From an uncultured Pelagibacteraceae bacterium (GTDB lineage: Bacteria; Pseudomonadota; Alphaproteobacteria; Pelagibacterales; Pelagibacteraceae), in contig CACOXS010000004.1 in NCBI GenBank assembly GCA_902631255.1, positions 1 to 63,892 on the forward strand: DNA of 63,892 nt, in the 5' to 3' direction. Below the pieces are notes generated by a model. It saw only the letters and a list, made by a program, of their open reading frames with translations. It searched no databases and was not told the origin of the DNA. Position 1 is the stretch's first letter, and each line of letters starts with the position of its first letter. Positions 19,653-30,097 of this stretch are shown piece by piece. A program made the position numbers and the translations under genes.

Positions 19653-20867
19653 GTGAGCAAAATTAGCGTTAAAAACCCAATAGTAGAGTTAGATGGCGAT
19701 GAAATGACCAGAATAATCTGGGAATTTATCAAGAAAAAATTAATACTTCCGTATTTAGATCTTGGCATCGAATATTACGATTTAGGAATGAAAAGTAGAG
19801 ATGACTCTGATGATCAAATCACTATCGACTCTGCGAATGCAATTAAAAAAATTGGTGTCGGTATCAAATGTGCAACCATAACTCCAGATGAAGCAAGAGT
19901 TGAAGAATTTAAATTGAAGAAAATGTGGAGATCTCCAAACGGAACTATTAGAAATATCATTGGAGGAACTGTATTTAGAGAGCCCATAATTTGTTCTAAC
20001 ATTCCTAAACTCGTACCCTCTTGGTCTGATCCAGTAGTGATCGGAAGGCATGCATTTGGAGATCAATATAGGGCAACAGATTTCAAAGTGCCTGGTAAAG
20101 GTAAGATGGAAGTAAAATGGACCTCTGAAGATGGTAAAGATGAAATTAAATATGAAGTATTTAATTTTACCGGTCCAGGAGTTGCTCTCTCAATGTATAA
20201 TTTAGATAAATCAATCGAGGATTTCGCAAGATCCTGTTTTAGTTATGGATTAATTAAGAATTGGCCAGTTTACTTATCAACAAAAAATACAATTCTAAAA
20301 AAATACGATGGAAGATTTAAAGATATATTTGAAGAAGTCTATAATAAAGAATTCAAGAAAAAATTTGAGGATGCAAAAATTACTTATGAACACAGATTAA
20401 TTGATGACATGGTAGCGTGTGCAATGAAATGGAGTGGCAAGTATATATGGGCATGTAAAAATTATGATGGTGATGTTCAATCAGATACCATGGCCCAAGG
20501 ATATGGTTCACTAGGTTTAATGACAAGTACACTGCTTACACCTGATGGAAAAATTATGGAGGCAGAAGCAGCTCACGGAACAGTAACTAGACATTACAGA
20601 ATGCACCAACAAGGTAAAGAAACTTCCACAAATCCAATTGCCTCAATTTTTGCATGGACAAGAGGATTAGCACACAGAGGGAAACTTGATGGTAATGACG
20701 AACTTATCAAATTTGCTAATACAATTGAAAAAGTTTGTATTGAAAGTGTTGAAAATGGCTCCATGACAAAAGATCTTGCAATTTTGGTTGGACCTTCAAG
20801 CAAATATTTAACAACTAATCAATTTCTGGATGTAATTGATAACAATCTTAAACAGAAGCTAAATTAA
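19653..20867 (+). CDS. icd: Isocitrate dehydrogenase (NADP+)
   Basis: The 404-residue monomer is of the eukaryote-like type II IDH family ([70 protein letters not shown]). It catalyses the TCA-cycle conversion of isocitrate to 2-oxoglutarate. The start codon is GTG at 19653. Its end overlaps the convergent alaS end by 9 bases. Confidence 0.97.
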   Translation: MSKISVKNPIVELDGDEMTRIIWEFIKKKLILPYLDLGIEYYDLGMKSRDDSDDQITIDSANAIKKIGVGIKCATITPDEARVEEFKLKKMWRSPNGTIRNIIGGTVFREPIICSNIPKLVPSWSDPVVIGRHAFGDQYRATDFKVPGKGKMEVKWTSEDGKDEIKYEVFNFTGPGVALSMYNLDKSIEDFARSCFSYGLIKNWPVYLSTKNTILKKYDGRFKDIFEEVYNKEFKKKFEDAKITYEHRLIDDMVACAMKWSGKYIWACKNYDGDVQSDTMAQGYGSLGLMTSTLLTPDGKIMEAEAAHGTVTRHYRMHQQGKETSTNPIASIFAWTRGLAHRGKLDGNDELIKFANTIEKVCIESVENGSMTKDLAILVGPSSKYLTTNQFLDVIDNNLKQKLN

Positions 20868-23525
20868 TGCCTTTAGTTTTTCAAAAGCCTCATCAATTTT
20901 GTTTTTATCCTGTCCCCCTGCTTGGGCAAAATCTTTTCGGCCACCCCCACCTTTGCCACCAATAATTTCTGAACCTAATTTTGCAAATTTTACAGCATCA
21001 TATTTATCAATTAGTTTTTCAGTGATACCAACTCCTAAACCAACTTTATCTTCACTACTTGCGAAGACAATTACAATCCCATCGCCAAGTTCTTTTTTTC
21101 CACTATCAACTAATTTTCTCAGATCTTTAGGGGGTAAATCTTGAACTTTTTGAAATCGAACTTTTATATCCTTTATTTTTTGATCATTAATAATATTTTT
21201 TGTTTTATCTTGAAGAACAGAATTAACATTTAATTGTTCAAGTTGTTTTGAAAGATTTTTAATAATTTCTTTTAAATCTTTATTATCAACTTTCGGTTTA
21301 CCCCCAAGTTTGATTATTTGTGATGATAAGTCTTTGATAGTCTCCTCATCCTTTTGTACAGATAAAGTTGAAAGCTTTTCTTTATTCTTAATAAAATCCT
21401 CAAGCTGTTTATCTCTTAGAGCTTCAACTCTTCTAACTCCTGCAGCAATAGATGATTGACTGATTGTTTTAAATTTTCCAATATCTCCCGTGTTTTTTAC
21501 ATGTGTTCCACCGCATAATTCCGTTGAAAAATAAGCATCTTTTTCCTTACCCATTGAAACGACACGAACTTCTTCACCATATTTTTCACCAAAAAAAGCT
21601 AGCGCTCCCTTTTCTATTGCAGCTTTAGGTGTCATAATTCTTGTGGTCACTTCAGAACCATTTTTAACGTATTCGTTAACTAATTTATCTATTGTCTCTA
21701 ATTCCTCATTAGTAATCGGCTTCATGTGACTAAAGTCAAACCTCAAACGATCTGGTGCAACTAATGATCCTTTTTGCATCACATGCTTACCTAAAGTTCT
21801 TCTTAAAGACTCATGAAGTAAGTGAGTTGCAGAATGATAGGCTTTTAAATTGTTTCTTCTCTCAACATCAATTTTCATTTCAACTACATCATTAATTTTG
21901 ATTTCTCCGGTTTTAACTGATCCATAATGAACAAATAAATCTCCAAGTTTTTTTTGTGTATCCTCAACTTCAAAAACTGAATTTCCAGAAACTATTGTGC
22001 CTTTATCGCCAAGTTGTCCTCCTGACTCACCATAAAAAGGAGTTTGATTGGTTATAATCATTCCTTCTTCTCCAGTAGCTAATGATTTTGATTCCTGATT
22101 GTTTTTAATTAAATTTAACACTACTCCCTCAGATTGATTAGACTCGTAACCCAAAAACTCTGTAGGACCAGTTTTATCTTTAATTAAAAACCAAATTGCT
22201 TCCTCTGAGCTATCCCCAGATCCTTTCCAATTCTTTTTTGCAAGTTCTTTGCTTTTTTTCATCAACTCATCAAATCTTTGATGGTCAACTTTTAATGATT
22301 TATTTTTTAAAATATCTTCTGTGAGATCTAATGGAAAACCATAAGTGTCATATAATTTAAAAGCTACTTCACCTGATAACACTCTATCAATTTTTGAAAT
22401 TTCATCATTTAGAATTTTAATTCCTCGATCAAGTAAAACTAAAAATTTTTCTTCTTCCATTTTTAATGTTTCTGTTATCAAAGACTCGGATCGTTCTAAC
22501 TCTGGATAATTTCCAGACATTTCATTTTTTAAAGATTCAAAAATTTTGTAAAAAATAGGTTCTTTTGATCCTAATAAATGAGAATGCCTCATACCTCTTC
22601 TCATAATTCTTCTTAAGACATATCCACGACCCTCATTGGATGGTAGAACACCTTCAGCTAAAAGAAATGAACTTGCTCTTAAGTGATCAGCAATTACTCT
22701 AAAACTTGATATGTTATTTTCAACTTGTTTAACTTTAGTTACATCCGATATCGAACTTATTAATTTCTTAAAATGATCAGTTTGATAATTGTCGTGTGTG
22801 CCTTGTAAAAGAGCAGCTATTCTCTCCAATCCCATTCCGGTGTCTACAGATGGTTTGGGTAAATCTATTCTTTTATCTTTTGAAACTTGTTCATATTGCA
22901 TAAATACCAAGTTCCAAATTTCAATAAAACGATCTCCATCTTGATCTTTTGTTCCTGGTAAACCACCTTTTAAATGATCACCATGATCATAAAATATTTC
23001 TGAGCATGGTCCACAAGGACCTGTTTCACCCATTGACCAGAAATTATCTGATGTTGAAATTCTGATAATTCTATCATCGCTAAAACCCGCTATTTTCTTC
23101 CAAAAATTGAAGGCCTCATCATCTTCATGAAAAACTGTTACGTAAAGTCTATTTTTATCTAAACCAAAATCTTTAGTGATTAAATTCCATGCAAGTTCAA
23201 TTCCTCTCTCTTTGAAATAATCCCCAAAAGAAAAATTTCCCAACATTTCAAAAAAAGTATGATGTCTTGGAGTGTAACCAACATTTTCTAAGTCATTATG
23301 CTTACCTCCTGCCCTAACACATTTTTGAGAAGTGGTCGCTCTTTGATAATCTCTTTTTTCTAAACCGGTAAATACATTCTTAAATTGAACCATTCCAGAA
23401 TTGGCAAACATTAATGTCGGGTCATTATTTGGAACTAAATTACTAGACTCAACAATCTTATGATCATTCTTTTCAAAATATTTTAAGAACGTACTTCTTA
23501 TTTCATTTAATGATTTATCCGCCAT
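20859..23525 (-). CDS. alaS: Alanine-tRNA ligase
   Basis: The 888-residue enzyme has the class II catalytic core ([28 protein letters not shown]), the editing domain with zinc ligands HSATHLLH and CGGTHV, and a C-terminal C-Ala domain with [16 protein letters not shown]. Length and domain order are normal. Confidence 0.98.
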   Translation of the reverse strand: MADKSLNEIRSTFLKYFEKNDHKIVESSNLVPNNDPTLMFANSGMVQFKNVFTGLEKRDYQRATTSQKCVRAGGKHNDLENVGYTPRHHTFFEMLGNFSFGDYFKERGIELAWNLITKDFGLDKNRLYVTVFHEDDEAFNFWKKIAGFSDDRIIRISTSDNFWSMGETGPCGPCSEIFYDHGDHLKGGLPGTKDQDGDRFIEIWNLVFMQYEQVSKDKRIDLPKPSVDTGMGLERIAALLQGTHDNYQTDHFKKLISSISDVTKVKQVENNISSFRVIADHLRASSFLLAEGVLPSNEGRGYVLRRIMRRGMRHSHLLGSKEPIFYKIFESLKNEMSGNYPELERSESLITETLKMEEEKFLVLLDRGIKILNDEISKIDRVLSGEVAFKLYDTYGFPLDLTEDILKNKSLKVDHQRFDELMKKSKELAKKNWKGSGDSSEEAIWFLIKDKTGPTEFLGYESNQSEGVVLNLIKNNQESKSLATGEEGMIITNQTPFYGESGGQLGDKGTIVSGNSVFEVEDTQKKLGDLFVHYGSVKTGEIKINDVVEMKIDVERRNNLKAYHSATHLLHESLRRTLGKHVMQKGSLVAPDRLRFDFSHMKPITNEELETIDKLVNEYVKNGSEVTTRIMTPKAAIEKGALAFFGEKYGEEVRVVSMGKEKDAYFSTELCGGTHVKNTGDIGKFKTISQSSIAAGVRRVEALRDKQLEDFIKNKEKLSTLSVQKDEETIKDLSSQIIKLGGKPKVDNKDLKEIIKNLSKQLEQLNVNSVLQDKTKNIINDQKIKDIKVRFQKVQDLPPKDLRKLVDSGKKELGDGIVIVFASSEDKVGLGVGITEKLIDKYDAVKFAKLGSEIIGGKGGGGRKDFAQAGGQDKNKIDEAFEKLKALI

Positions 23526-23575
23526 ACTTTAAAATACAGCTTTTTTATTCTATGTCTAGTTAGTGATAAAGGGGG

Positions 23576-23600
23576 AAAGGCGCTTATAACAAGCGCCTTT
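23576..23600 (-). terminator. Hairpin terminator downstream of recA
   Basis: A ten-base-pair inverted repeat (AAAGGCGCTT / AAGCGCCTTT) with loop ATAAC lies about 25 bases past the recA stop and just upstream of alaS. Read on the minus strand it is followed by C and T residues. Read on the plus strand TTTTATAATTT follows, but no plus-strand gene ends here. Confidence 0.7.
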
Positions 23601-23625
23601 TATAATTTAAAGATGACCTTTAATT

Positions 23626-24774
23626 TTAGTTCTTTTTAGAAGGAGTAGCTTCTTTTGCAGCCTCTTCTTTTTCGGCTACTTTCTTCTCTTTTTCAATTTT
23701 TTCAGGACTTAATGGATTTCCTTCAATTTTCTTTGAAATCACACCTGCTTTTTCTCTAATTGCCATTTCTATTTCTGCAGCGACTTTAGGATTTTGAGCA
23801 AGGTAAGTTTTTGCGTTTTCTCTACCTTGACCTATTTTTTCACCCTTATAAGCATACCATGCTCCTGATTTTTCAATAATGTCAGCTTTAGCACCTAGGT
23901 CAACTAACTCACCCATTTTGCTAATTCCTCTGCCATACATTAAGTCAAACTCAACAACTTTAAATGGTGGTGCAACTTTATTCTTAACTACTTTTACTCT
24001 TGTAGTATTGCCAATAATTTCATCTTTATCTTTGATAGCACCAATTCTTCTAATATCCATTCTTACAGATGAATAAAACTTCAATGCATTTCCGCCTGAT
24101 GTTGTTTCTGGACTTCCAAACATAACTCCAATTTTCATTCTAATTTGGTTAATGAAAATCATCATTGTGTTTGTATTTGAAATTGAACCAGTTAGTTTTC
24201 TTAAAGCCTGACTCATTAATCTTGATTGAAGACCAACATGATGATCACCCATCTCACCTTCAATTTCAGCTTTTGGAGTCAAAGCTGCAACAGAGTCAAT
24301 TACGATAACTGAAATAGAGCCTGATTTTACTAGTGTATCAGCGATTTCTAAAGCTTGCTCACCTGCATCTGGTTGAGAGATTAAAAGCTCCTCAGTATTC
24401 ACTCCTAATTTTTTTGCATAGACTGGATCTAAAGCATGCTCCGCATCAACGAATGCGCAAATTCCACCTGCCTTTTGAGCTTCAGCAACTACTTGTAATG
24501 CTAATGTTGTTTTTCCAGAACTCTCTGGTCCATAAACTTCAATAATTCTTCCTTTAGGTAAACCACCTATTCCTAAGGCTAAATCTAAACTTAAAGAACC
24601 TGTAGATATCGACTCGATATCCATCGCTCTTTTTTCGCCCAGCTTCATAACTGAACCTTTTCCAAAATTGTCAGTTATCTGGCTAATCGCAGCATCTAAT
24701 GCTTTGTTTTTTTCTTTAATATCCAATTCTTGATCTTTCGTAGATTTAACTACTTTTAAGTTATTTTTTGTCAT
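23626..24774 (-). CDS. recA: Recombinase RecA
   Basis: The 382-residue protein has the Walker A motif GPESSGKT at 82-89, the MAW segment [17 protein letters not shown] and the L2 region with [25 protein letters not shown]. The lysine/glutamate-rich C-terminal tail is typical. A LexA-like box lies 50-64 bases upstream of the start, so it is probably SOS-regulated. Confidence 0.99.
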   Translation of the reverse strand: MTKNNLKVVKSTKDQELDIKEKNKALDAAISQITDNFGKGSVMKLGEKRAMDIESISTGSLSLDLALGIGGLPKGRIIEVYGPESSGKTTLALQVVAEAQKAGGICAFVDAEHALDPVYAKKLGVNTEELLISQPDAGEQALEIADTLVKSGSISVIVIDSVAALTPKAEIEGEMGDHHVGLQSRLMSQALRKLTGSISNTNTMMIFINQIRMKIGVMFGSPETTSGGNALKFYSSVRMDIRRIGAIKDKDEIIGNTTRVKVVKNKVAPPFKVVEFDLMYGRGISKMGELVDLGAKADIIEKSGAWYAYKGEKIGQGRENAKTYLAQNPKVAAEIEMAIREKAGVISKKIEGNPLSPEKIEKEKKVAEKEEAAKEATPSKKN

Positions 24775-24823
24775 TTTTTGCCTCTTTTCTTACTTTTTTT
24801 AACACTCGAATCATAAAATAAAT

Positions 24824-24838
24824 GTACACATTTTGTTC
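24824..24838 (-). promoter_or_regulatory. Probable LexA box upstream of recA
   Basis: On the minus strand the sequence is GAACAAAATGTGTAC, one base from the alphaproteobacterial LexA consensus GAAC-N7-GAAC. It starts with the same GAACAAAA as the perfect box in front of umuD. It lies upstream of a plausible -10 (TATGAT). Confidence 0.65.
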
Positions 24839-24879
24839 TCATTGGCAAGATATTTTATTTTCCTCAAAAAAACCAATAA

Positions 24880-26175
24880 TTATCTTATTTTTAGATAATC
24901 GCTGTTAAGCAATCCCAAAGACTTTAACAAATTAAACTGGGATAAAATGTAATTTCTCTCAGAATCAGCCAAAGAAATTTGAGCATTCAAAAGTAAAGAG
25001 TTGGATTGAATGACCTCTAAAGTTGTTCTTCCAGCCCCACTATTATATTCAGCAGTAATTCCCTCATTGGCAATTTCAGCAGCTTTAACTTGAGATTGAA
25101 CAGAGTTAAGTAAACTTCTATTAGATTGATAATTAGACCATGCGCTAGCTACATCAGTTTGATTTTGTTTTACAGCACTATCTAAAATCAATCTTTTTCT
25201 ATTTTCTAAACTTTGATTTTTTTTATACTTAGCAATATTTTTACCACCAGAAAAAAAAGGCCACGAAACAGTTGCTTTAACAGTGTCTTTTTCTCTCTCA
25301 TCGTATGTTGTGTTTAAATCTTCAGTATATGATCTTTCAAAAGATAATTTTGCAGTAGGTGCTAAATCTGATTTAGCCATTGATTTATCTTTAATAGATT
25401 GTTCGTACTCTAACTTTGCAATTATTAAATCAGGATTATTTTTCTTTGAAAGCTCAATTGCTGAATTAAGATCTCCTGGAAGTTCGTAGTTAACAATTGA
25501 ACTTTTATCCAATGATTGCACATCATTAATGCTGCCTATAATATTTTCATAATTTAATTTACTGGTTAATAAGTCATTTTGTGCTTTAATAAATTGAGCT
25601 TCAGCTCCCGCTAAAGAGGATTCTGATTGAGAAACATCTGATAAAGAAATTTGACCTCTGCTAAGTCTAATTCTATCGGTTTCAACTTGTCTACTTAAAA
25701 GATCAACGTTTGACCTATTAATTTCCAATTTTTCATTTGCTGAAATTAGTCCCGTATAAGCCTCGGTAGTTTTATATAAGATATCTTGTTCTTTTTTTAA
25801 TAATTTCGCTTTTGCAAGATCAATACCAATCTTATTTTTTGCAAGATCTGCACCTCTACCAAAATCTATTAGAGTCTGAGTAATTGAAACTGATCTTGTT
25901 GAAGGATCCACATCACTAATTGATGCACTACTTCCATTTTGATTGGTAAGTTTGTTAGTTTCTTCCTGGCTTTCAGTGCCCTCAAGTGTAATGGTTGGTA
26001 AATAAGATCCTCTTGCTATATTTAGATCTTGTTCAGAAACATTAATATTTTCTCTTTCTGCGTTAAGCTCTGAATTATTTTTATAGGCTTTTAATAAAGC
26101 ACTAGAAAAGGTCTCTGCATTTACTTCAGAAAATAAAAAGAATGACCCTAAAAAAATTAAAATTATTTTTTTCAT
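24880..26175 (-). CDS. tolC: TolC-family outer membrane efflux protein
   Basis: The 431-residue protein has a signal peptide (ending NAETFS) and two outer-membrane-factor repeats, each rich in long coiled helices; the blocks SITQTLIDFGRGADLAKNKIG and VSWPFFSGGKNIAKYKKN are the paired TolC signatures. It serves as the outer-membrane duct for type I secretion or RND efflux. No inner-membrane partner is next to it. The ATG of this gene overlaps the stop of the glycerate kinase gene. Confidence 0.9.
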   Translation of the reverse strand: MKKIILIFLGSFFLFSEVNAETFSSALLKAYKNNSELNAERENINVSEQDLNIARGSYLPTITLEGTESQEETNKLTNQNGSSASISDVDPSTRSVSITQTLIDFGRGADLAKNKIGIDLAKAKLLKKEQDILYKTTEAYTGLISANEKLEINRSNVDLLSRQVETDRIRLSRGQISLSDVSQSESSLAGAEAQFIKAQNDLLTSKLNYENIIGSINDVQSLDKSSIVNYELPGDLNSAIELSKKNNPDLIIAKLEYEQSIKDKSMAKSDLAPTAKLSFERSYTEDLNTTYDEREKDTVKATVSWPFFSGGKNIAKYKKNQSLENRKRLILDSAVKQNQTDVASAWSNYQSNRSLLNSVQSQVKAAEIANEGITAEYNSGAGRTTLEVIQSNSLLLNAQISLADSERNYILSQFNLLKSLGLLNSDYLKIR

Positions 26176-27101
26176 TTGGTTTTATATACTGCAGATTTGA
26201 TCTGATGGTTACTATTTAGATTAAAAATTATAGATGCATATTTAGGCATATTTTTAAACATATTCTGGGTTATTCTTTGGTATGTCTGCATAAAATTGAT
26301 GACATCTCCTCTACTCATTATTTTTAAATTCGATTTTACTTTACTTTTCACCCAAAGTTTTCTCTCTTGTTTCAATCTCCATTTCTGAAGTAGACTAAAA
26401 TTTTTTGCTCTTAAATAAATCAAGCAATTAAGTTGGGAATATAAGTTTTTGTATTTTGATTTCAATTGCTGGTTCACGTATTTTCTCCAAATTTGTTTTT
26501 GATCTTTGGCTTTTTCAAGAGAATTAATGTTTTTCTTTAAAGTATTATTTTTTTCTGATTTTGCACCAACACACCAACCTTCAAAAATAATTACATCAGG
26601 TCTAACTTTTAAGTCATACCAATTCTTTTTGTGAAAGCGGTCATCTATTGCTTTATTAAATGATGGCAACTTCAGCCTTTTAAATTTTCTACTTTTTGCC
26701 TTTCTAAAAAAACTCAACATCATATTAATATCATGTGTTCCTGGTACTCCCCTAGTTAAAAGCATCGGGTGAATTTTATTTGATAAATTAATTCTCTCTC
26801 TTCTAGTTTTATAAAAATCATCTATAGAAATTCTAAAAACCTTCAATTTAAAGTACTTTGTTAAAATAATTTTTATGAGTGAACTAATTGTGGTTTTGCC
26901 TGTACCTTGACCTCCTGCTAAACCCACAAAATAAGGTCTTTTTTTATCAGCTTTTTTACTAATCCAAAAACATAATGGAATTAAGAAAGACTTTATCATT
27001 CTTTCCTTATTCTTAAATTTATCTGCTTTTGTTTCTTGAGATTTAATAAACTTTAAACAATCTTTTTTTACCTTACCAAAGCATAAGCTGAATTGTTGCA
27101 T
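26172..27101 (-). CDS. P-loop kinase, probable D-glycerate 3-kinase (GLYK type)
   Basis: The 309-residue protein has a P-loop GGQGTGKT at 63-70, followed by SIDDFYKTRRERINLS, HPMLLTRGVPGTHD and IIFEGWCVGAKS. This pattern matches plant-type D-glycerate 3-kinases and their bacterial relatives, which make 3-phosphoglycerate from photorespiratory-type glycerate. It could link to serine/glycine metabolism. Confidence 0.8.
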   Translation of the reverse strand: MQQFSLCFGKVKKDCLKFIKSQETKADKFKNKERMIKSFLIPLCFWISKKADKKRPYFVGLAGGQGTGKTTISSLIKIILTKYFKLKVFRISIDDFYKTRRERINLSNKIHPMLLTRGVPGTHDINMMLSFFRKAKSRKFKRLKLPSFNKAIDDRFHKKNWYDLKVRPDVIIFEGWCVGAKSEKNNTLKKNINSLEKAKDQKQIWRKYVNQQLKSKYKNLYSQLNCLIYLRAKNFSLLQKWRLKQERKLWVKSKVKSNLKIMSRGDVINFMQTYQRITQNMFKNMPKYASIIFNLNSNHQIKSAVYKTK

Positions 27102-27106
27102 GAAAA

Positions 27107-27469
27107 TTATTTTTTATCTAATGGATGATTTTGACCATCGTTTACTGGAACTTCTTTCATATCGAAAGTATTTATTTCATCAATACAACCAACATTAAAT
27201 CCTGTCATTGCCGGATTGATCCTTGGATTATGATGTGTGTAAATCCCACAGTCAGAACAAAAGTAATGTTTCGCTACTTTTGAATGAAATTGATAAAGTT
27301 TTAATTTATCTTGGCCTTTAGTAATTTTAAAATCTTCATTTTTTACCATCGACATGATCGCTCCTTTTCTTTTACAAATAGAACAATTACATTTTATTAC
27401 TTTAGCTAAATCTCCGTCTAAATTAATTTCTGCTTCTACAGCACCACAATGGCAAACTAATTTTTTCAT
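27107..27469 (-). CDS. GFA / CENP-V family zinc protein
   Basis: The 120-residue protein has the zinc cysteines of the glutathione-dependent formaldehyde-activating (Gfa, DUF636) fold: CHCGAVEAE, KCNCSICKRKG and YFCSDCGIYTHH. Members bind zinc, but the formaldehyde role is unproven for most. It sits 5 bases before the glycerate kinase gene. Confidence 0.88.
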   Translation of the reverse strand: MKKLVCHCGAVEAEINLDGDLAKVIKCNCSICKRKGAIMSMVKNEDFKITKGQDKLKLYQFHSKVAKHYFCSDCGIYTHHNPRINPAMTGFNVGCIDEINTFDMKEVPVNDGQNHPLDKK

Positions 27470-28018
27470 TTATAAGTCTATTCTATACATTACTTCATTT
27501 CTTTTTAACATTGGCAAAGTAAATGGTGAATTGTAAGATGCTCTTATTGGAGGACTTAAAATAGTAATATTATCTTGTTTAAGCTGTTTTTCTAAGATGT
27601 CTTTATTCTTTAAAAAGTTTTGATCTGAAGATCTTCCAGAATATTTAATAACAGCAAAGTAACCACCCTCTATAGTTAAAACTTTTATTTCTGAATTGGA
27701 TGGCTTTGGCGTATTTTGTATATTAAATTTTGAAGGTAGATAAAATTGCATTGTCATATTTCCATTTTTGACTTCTTGAGTAACAGGAACTGTCATTTTA
27801 ATTTCTTTTTTTTCCTCATTGTTTCCTGAAATATAATTAAACAATTTTCTAAAACCATTACCTTGTATGGAATTTGTTTCAATGACTAAACGATCAGAAT
27901 ATTTTCTGATTTCATATTCTTTATTTTCTTTTACTATTTCATAATTTGCTTCCTCGTATGCCATAACTTGAGAATTTAAGGTTAATATTGAAATTAAAAT
28001 TATTAGAATTCCTCTCAT
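27470..28018 (-). CDS. SOUL-family heme-binding-like protein, exported
   Basis: The product of about 182 residues starts with a signal peptide (MRGILIILISILTLNSQVMA) and then YEEANYEIVKENKEYEIRKY, the SOUL/HBP family opening, with MTVPVTQEV and FYLPSKF later. An upstream in-frame ATG at 28060 would add 14 polar residues before the signal peptide, so 28018 is preferred. It abuts the GFA gene. Confidence 0.87.
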   Translation of the reverse strand: MRGILIILISILTLNSQVMAYEEANYEIVKENKEYEIRKYSDRLVIETNSIQGNGFRKLFNYISGNNEEKKEIKMTVPVTQEVKNGNMTMQFYLPSKFNIQNTPKPSNSEIKVLTIEGGYFAVIKYSGRSSDQNFLKNKDILEKQLKQDNITILSPPIRASYNSPFTLPMLKRNEVMYRIDL

Positions 28019-28088
28019 TTGATATCCAATTAAACTATCCTTGGTTAAAGTTATCCACAAGCATACAAAATATAGTTTCGATGTTCAC

Positions 28089-28110
28089 GTTTTGATTCAG
28101 TTTTGATTCA
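28089..28110 (+). repeat. Two abutting 11-base direct repeats upstream of umuD
   Basis: GTTTTGATTCA occurs twice with no gap, so the copies fall one helical turn apart. They lie about 72-93 bases before the umuD ATG, close to the divergent SOUL gene, and may be a regulator site. Confidence 0.45.
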
Positions 28111-28134
28111 ATTACGGACTCAAAATACAACCTA

Positions 28135-28163
28135 TTGACTACATTGTATAACTGCGCTACAAA
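28135..28163 (+). promoter_or_regulatory. Putative umuDC promoter
   Basis: TTGACT (28135-28140) and TACAAA (28158-28163) are separated by 17 bases. Transcription would start near 28170, inside the LexA box, leaving a leader of only about 12 bases and no clear Shine-Dalgarno. The -10 match is moderate. Confidence 0.45.
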
Positions 28164-28166
28164 TAA

Positions 28167-28181
28167 GAACAAAACAAGAAC
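28167..28181 (+). promoter_or_regulatory. LexA box directly in front of umuD
   Basis: The sequence GAACAAAACAAGAAC is a perfect GAAC-N7-GAAC, the LexA operator of alphaproteobacteria. It ends at the base before the umuD ATG, so bound LexA would cover the probable transcription start. Confidence 0.8.
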
Positions 28182-28577
28182 ATGAAGCTAACTATTCCCT
28201 ATTATCTGCATAAAGCTGGTGCTGGTTTTCCATCGCCTGCCACTGATTATATCGAGGAAGATATCGATCTAAACATGCATTTAATCAAAAATGTGCCTGC
28301 CACTTTCATCATCCGAGTACAGGGAAAATCTATGGTCGATGTTGGGATTAATGATGGGGATTTATTAGTTGTCGACAAAAGTTTAAAGCCAAAAAACTTC
28401 TCAACCGTTATTGCAAATGTTCATGACGAGCTCGTAGTTAAAACTTTAGTTCAAGAAAGAGATAAAAAATTTCTATCCTCAGGCTCTAAAGATTTTTCTA
28501 ATAGAATTTTGATTAACGAAGAGGAAGACGTCTTTATTTGGGGGGTTGTGACTTATGTCATCCATTCAACGTACTAA
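28182..28577 (+). CDS. umuD: UmuD-like DNA polymerase V protease subunit
   Basis: The 131-residue S24-family protein has the self-cleavage site A14-G15 followed by FPSPATDY, catalytic S50 in QGKSM and K87 in VVKTL. RecA-stimulated cleavage yields UmuD' for polymerase V. It overlaps umuC by 23 bases and has a LexA box abutting its start. Confidence 0.95.
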   Translation: MKLTIPYYLHKAGAGFPSPATDYIEEDIDLNMHLIKNVPATFIIRVQGKSMVDVGINDGDLLVVDKSLKPKNFSTVIANVHDELVVKTLVQERDKKFLSSGSKDFSNRILINEEEDVFIWGVVTYVIHSTY

Positions 28578-29835
28578 AAAAATAGGCCTGGTTGATTGTA
28601 ACTCTTTCTATGTTTCATGTGAAAGATTATTCAATCCAAGAATAAGAAAAAAACCTGTAGTTGTACTATCAAATAATGATGGTTGTATTATTTCTAGATC
28701 CAAAGAAGCAAAAGCTTTGGGGATCAAAATGGGTGAACCTTATTTTAAAGCAAAAGATATTATTGTTAAAAATAAAGTTGAGGTTTTTTCATCAAATTAT
28801 TCTTTATATGGCGATTTATCTAGAAGAGTAATGAGAACACTTAAAAGATTTAATACTGAAATAGAAGTGTATTCTATCGATGAAGCATTTATAGATTTAT
28901 CCAATTTTCCAGACTCTGAAGTTGAAAAAGTTGGTAGAGAAATTAGAGAAACAGTTTTGCAATGGACTGGTATTCCAACCAGTATTGGAATTGCAAAAAC
29001 TAAAACTTTAAGCAAAGTTGCAAATCATATTGCCAAGAAAAAACAATCAGGAGTAACTAGCTTAATTGGAATAGAGAATTTAGACCCTATTTTAGAAAAA
29101 GTTGAAATCAATGATATATGGGGTGTTGGCAGACAACTGACAAAATTCTATCAAAAAAATGGAATTTATAATGCTAAGCAACTTAAGAATAAATCTAATA
29201 CCTGGATCAAAAAATGTTCTAACGTTTTAAGCTCTAGAACTGCAATGGAACTTAGAGGAATACCTTGTATAAATTTAGAAACTACTCAAACTAAAAGAAA
29301 GAGCTGTGTAGTCTCAAGGTCATTTGGTAAAAGAATTGAAAAATTTCAAGAACTAAAAGAAGCAGTTGCCAATTACTGCTTGAATGCGTCTGAAAAAATT
29401 AGATCAGAGTCTCTAGTTGCAAAAGCAATTACAGTTTTCGTTCGAACCAGTCCGTTTCAAAGAGACTATGGTTATTATTCAAATGCTAAAACAGTTGATT
29501 TTCCTATTGCAACAAACAATAGTATTGAAACTGTTAAGACCGCAATTGCAATACTGGAAAACATATTCAAAAATGGTTATCGTTATCAAAAAGCAGGTGT
29601 AATGCTGACAGGACTGCGTAATGACGATGGCAGAAAAAATTTATTTTCATCTGAAAAAGATGAAAAAATAAAAAATTTAATGCGATCAATTGATAATACT
29701 AATTATAGATATGGCAGATCTACTTTAAGTCTTGCCAGCGCTGGAGTTCATAAAAAATGGAATATGCGAAGACAATATTCTTCTAAAATAGATACGGCTG
29801 ATTTTTATTCTTTACCGAAAATAAGAGTTGGATAA
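28555..29835 (+). CDS. umuC: UmuC-like translesion DNA polymerase (Y family)
   Basis: The 426-residue protein has the Y-polymerase palm motifs VDCNSFYVSCERLFNP and YSIDEAFIDLSNF, a PTSIGIAKTKTLSKVANHIAKK segment, and the C-terminal DUF4113-like tail (RRQYSSKIDTADFYSLPKIRVG). It is the catalytic subunit of error-prone polymerase V. It is the last recognisable core gene before the accessory island. Confidence 0.96.
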   Translation: MSSIQRTKKIGLVDCNSFYVSCERLFNPRIRKKPVVVLSNNDGCIISRSKEAKALGIKMGEPYFKAKDIIVKNKVEVFSSNYSLYGDLSRRVMRTLKRFNTEIEVYSIDEAFIDLSNFPDSEVEKVGREIRETVLQWTGIPTSIGIAKTKTLSKVANHIAKKKQSGVTSLIGIENLDPILEKVEINDIWGVGRQLTKFYQKNGIYNAKQLKNKSNTWIKKCSNVLSSRTAMELRGIPCINLETTQTKRKSCVVSRSFGKRIEKFQELKEAVANYCLNASEKIRSESLVAKAITVFVRTSPFQRDYGYYSNAKTVDFPIATNNSIETVKTAIAILENIFKNGYRYQKAGVMLTGLRNDDGRKNLFSSEKDEKIKNLMRSIDNTNYRYGRSTLSLASAGVHKKWNMRRQYSSKIDTADFYSLPKIRVG

Positions 29836-29839
29836 AACT

Positions 29840-30028
29840 TTACAACACATCCAAAAATTCTAAAAAATAACGTGGTACTTCTTCTTTACCAGATTTATAC
29901 TTTTTCATGTCTTCAGAATTTAGGGGAAACTCTTTGCCTTTTTTATCTAAGACAGAAAACTTGCCATTATCATCAACAAGCGTAAAACCTCTTTTTTTGC
30001 ACTCTTTAATTAGTTCTTTATAAGTCAT
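29840..30028 (-). CDS. Small hypothetical protein
   Basis: This 62-residue protein of mixed charge (MTYKELIKECKKRGFTLVDD...) converges with umuC, leaving 4 bases. The amino-acid pattern (amphipathic first helix, then a short beta-like LVDDNGKFSVLDKKGKEF) suggests a folded small protein. No family recognised. Confidence 0.55.
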   Translation of the reverse strand: MTYKELIKECKKRGFTLVDDNGKFSVLDKKGKEFPLNSEDMKKYKSGKEEVPRYFLEFLDVL

Positions 30029-30097
30029 TTAGAAAGTTTGCTATCAGAATTATAATACAATAAATTTAGGATAAAAATCAGTTAAAAGTGAGATTAT

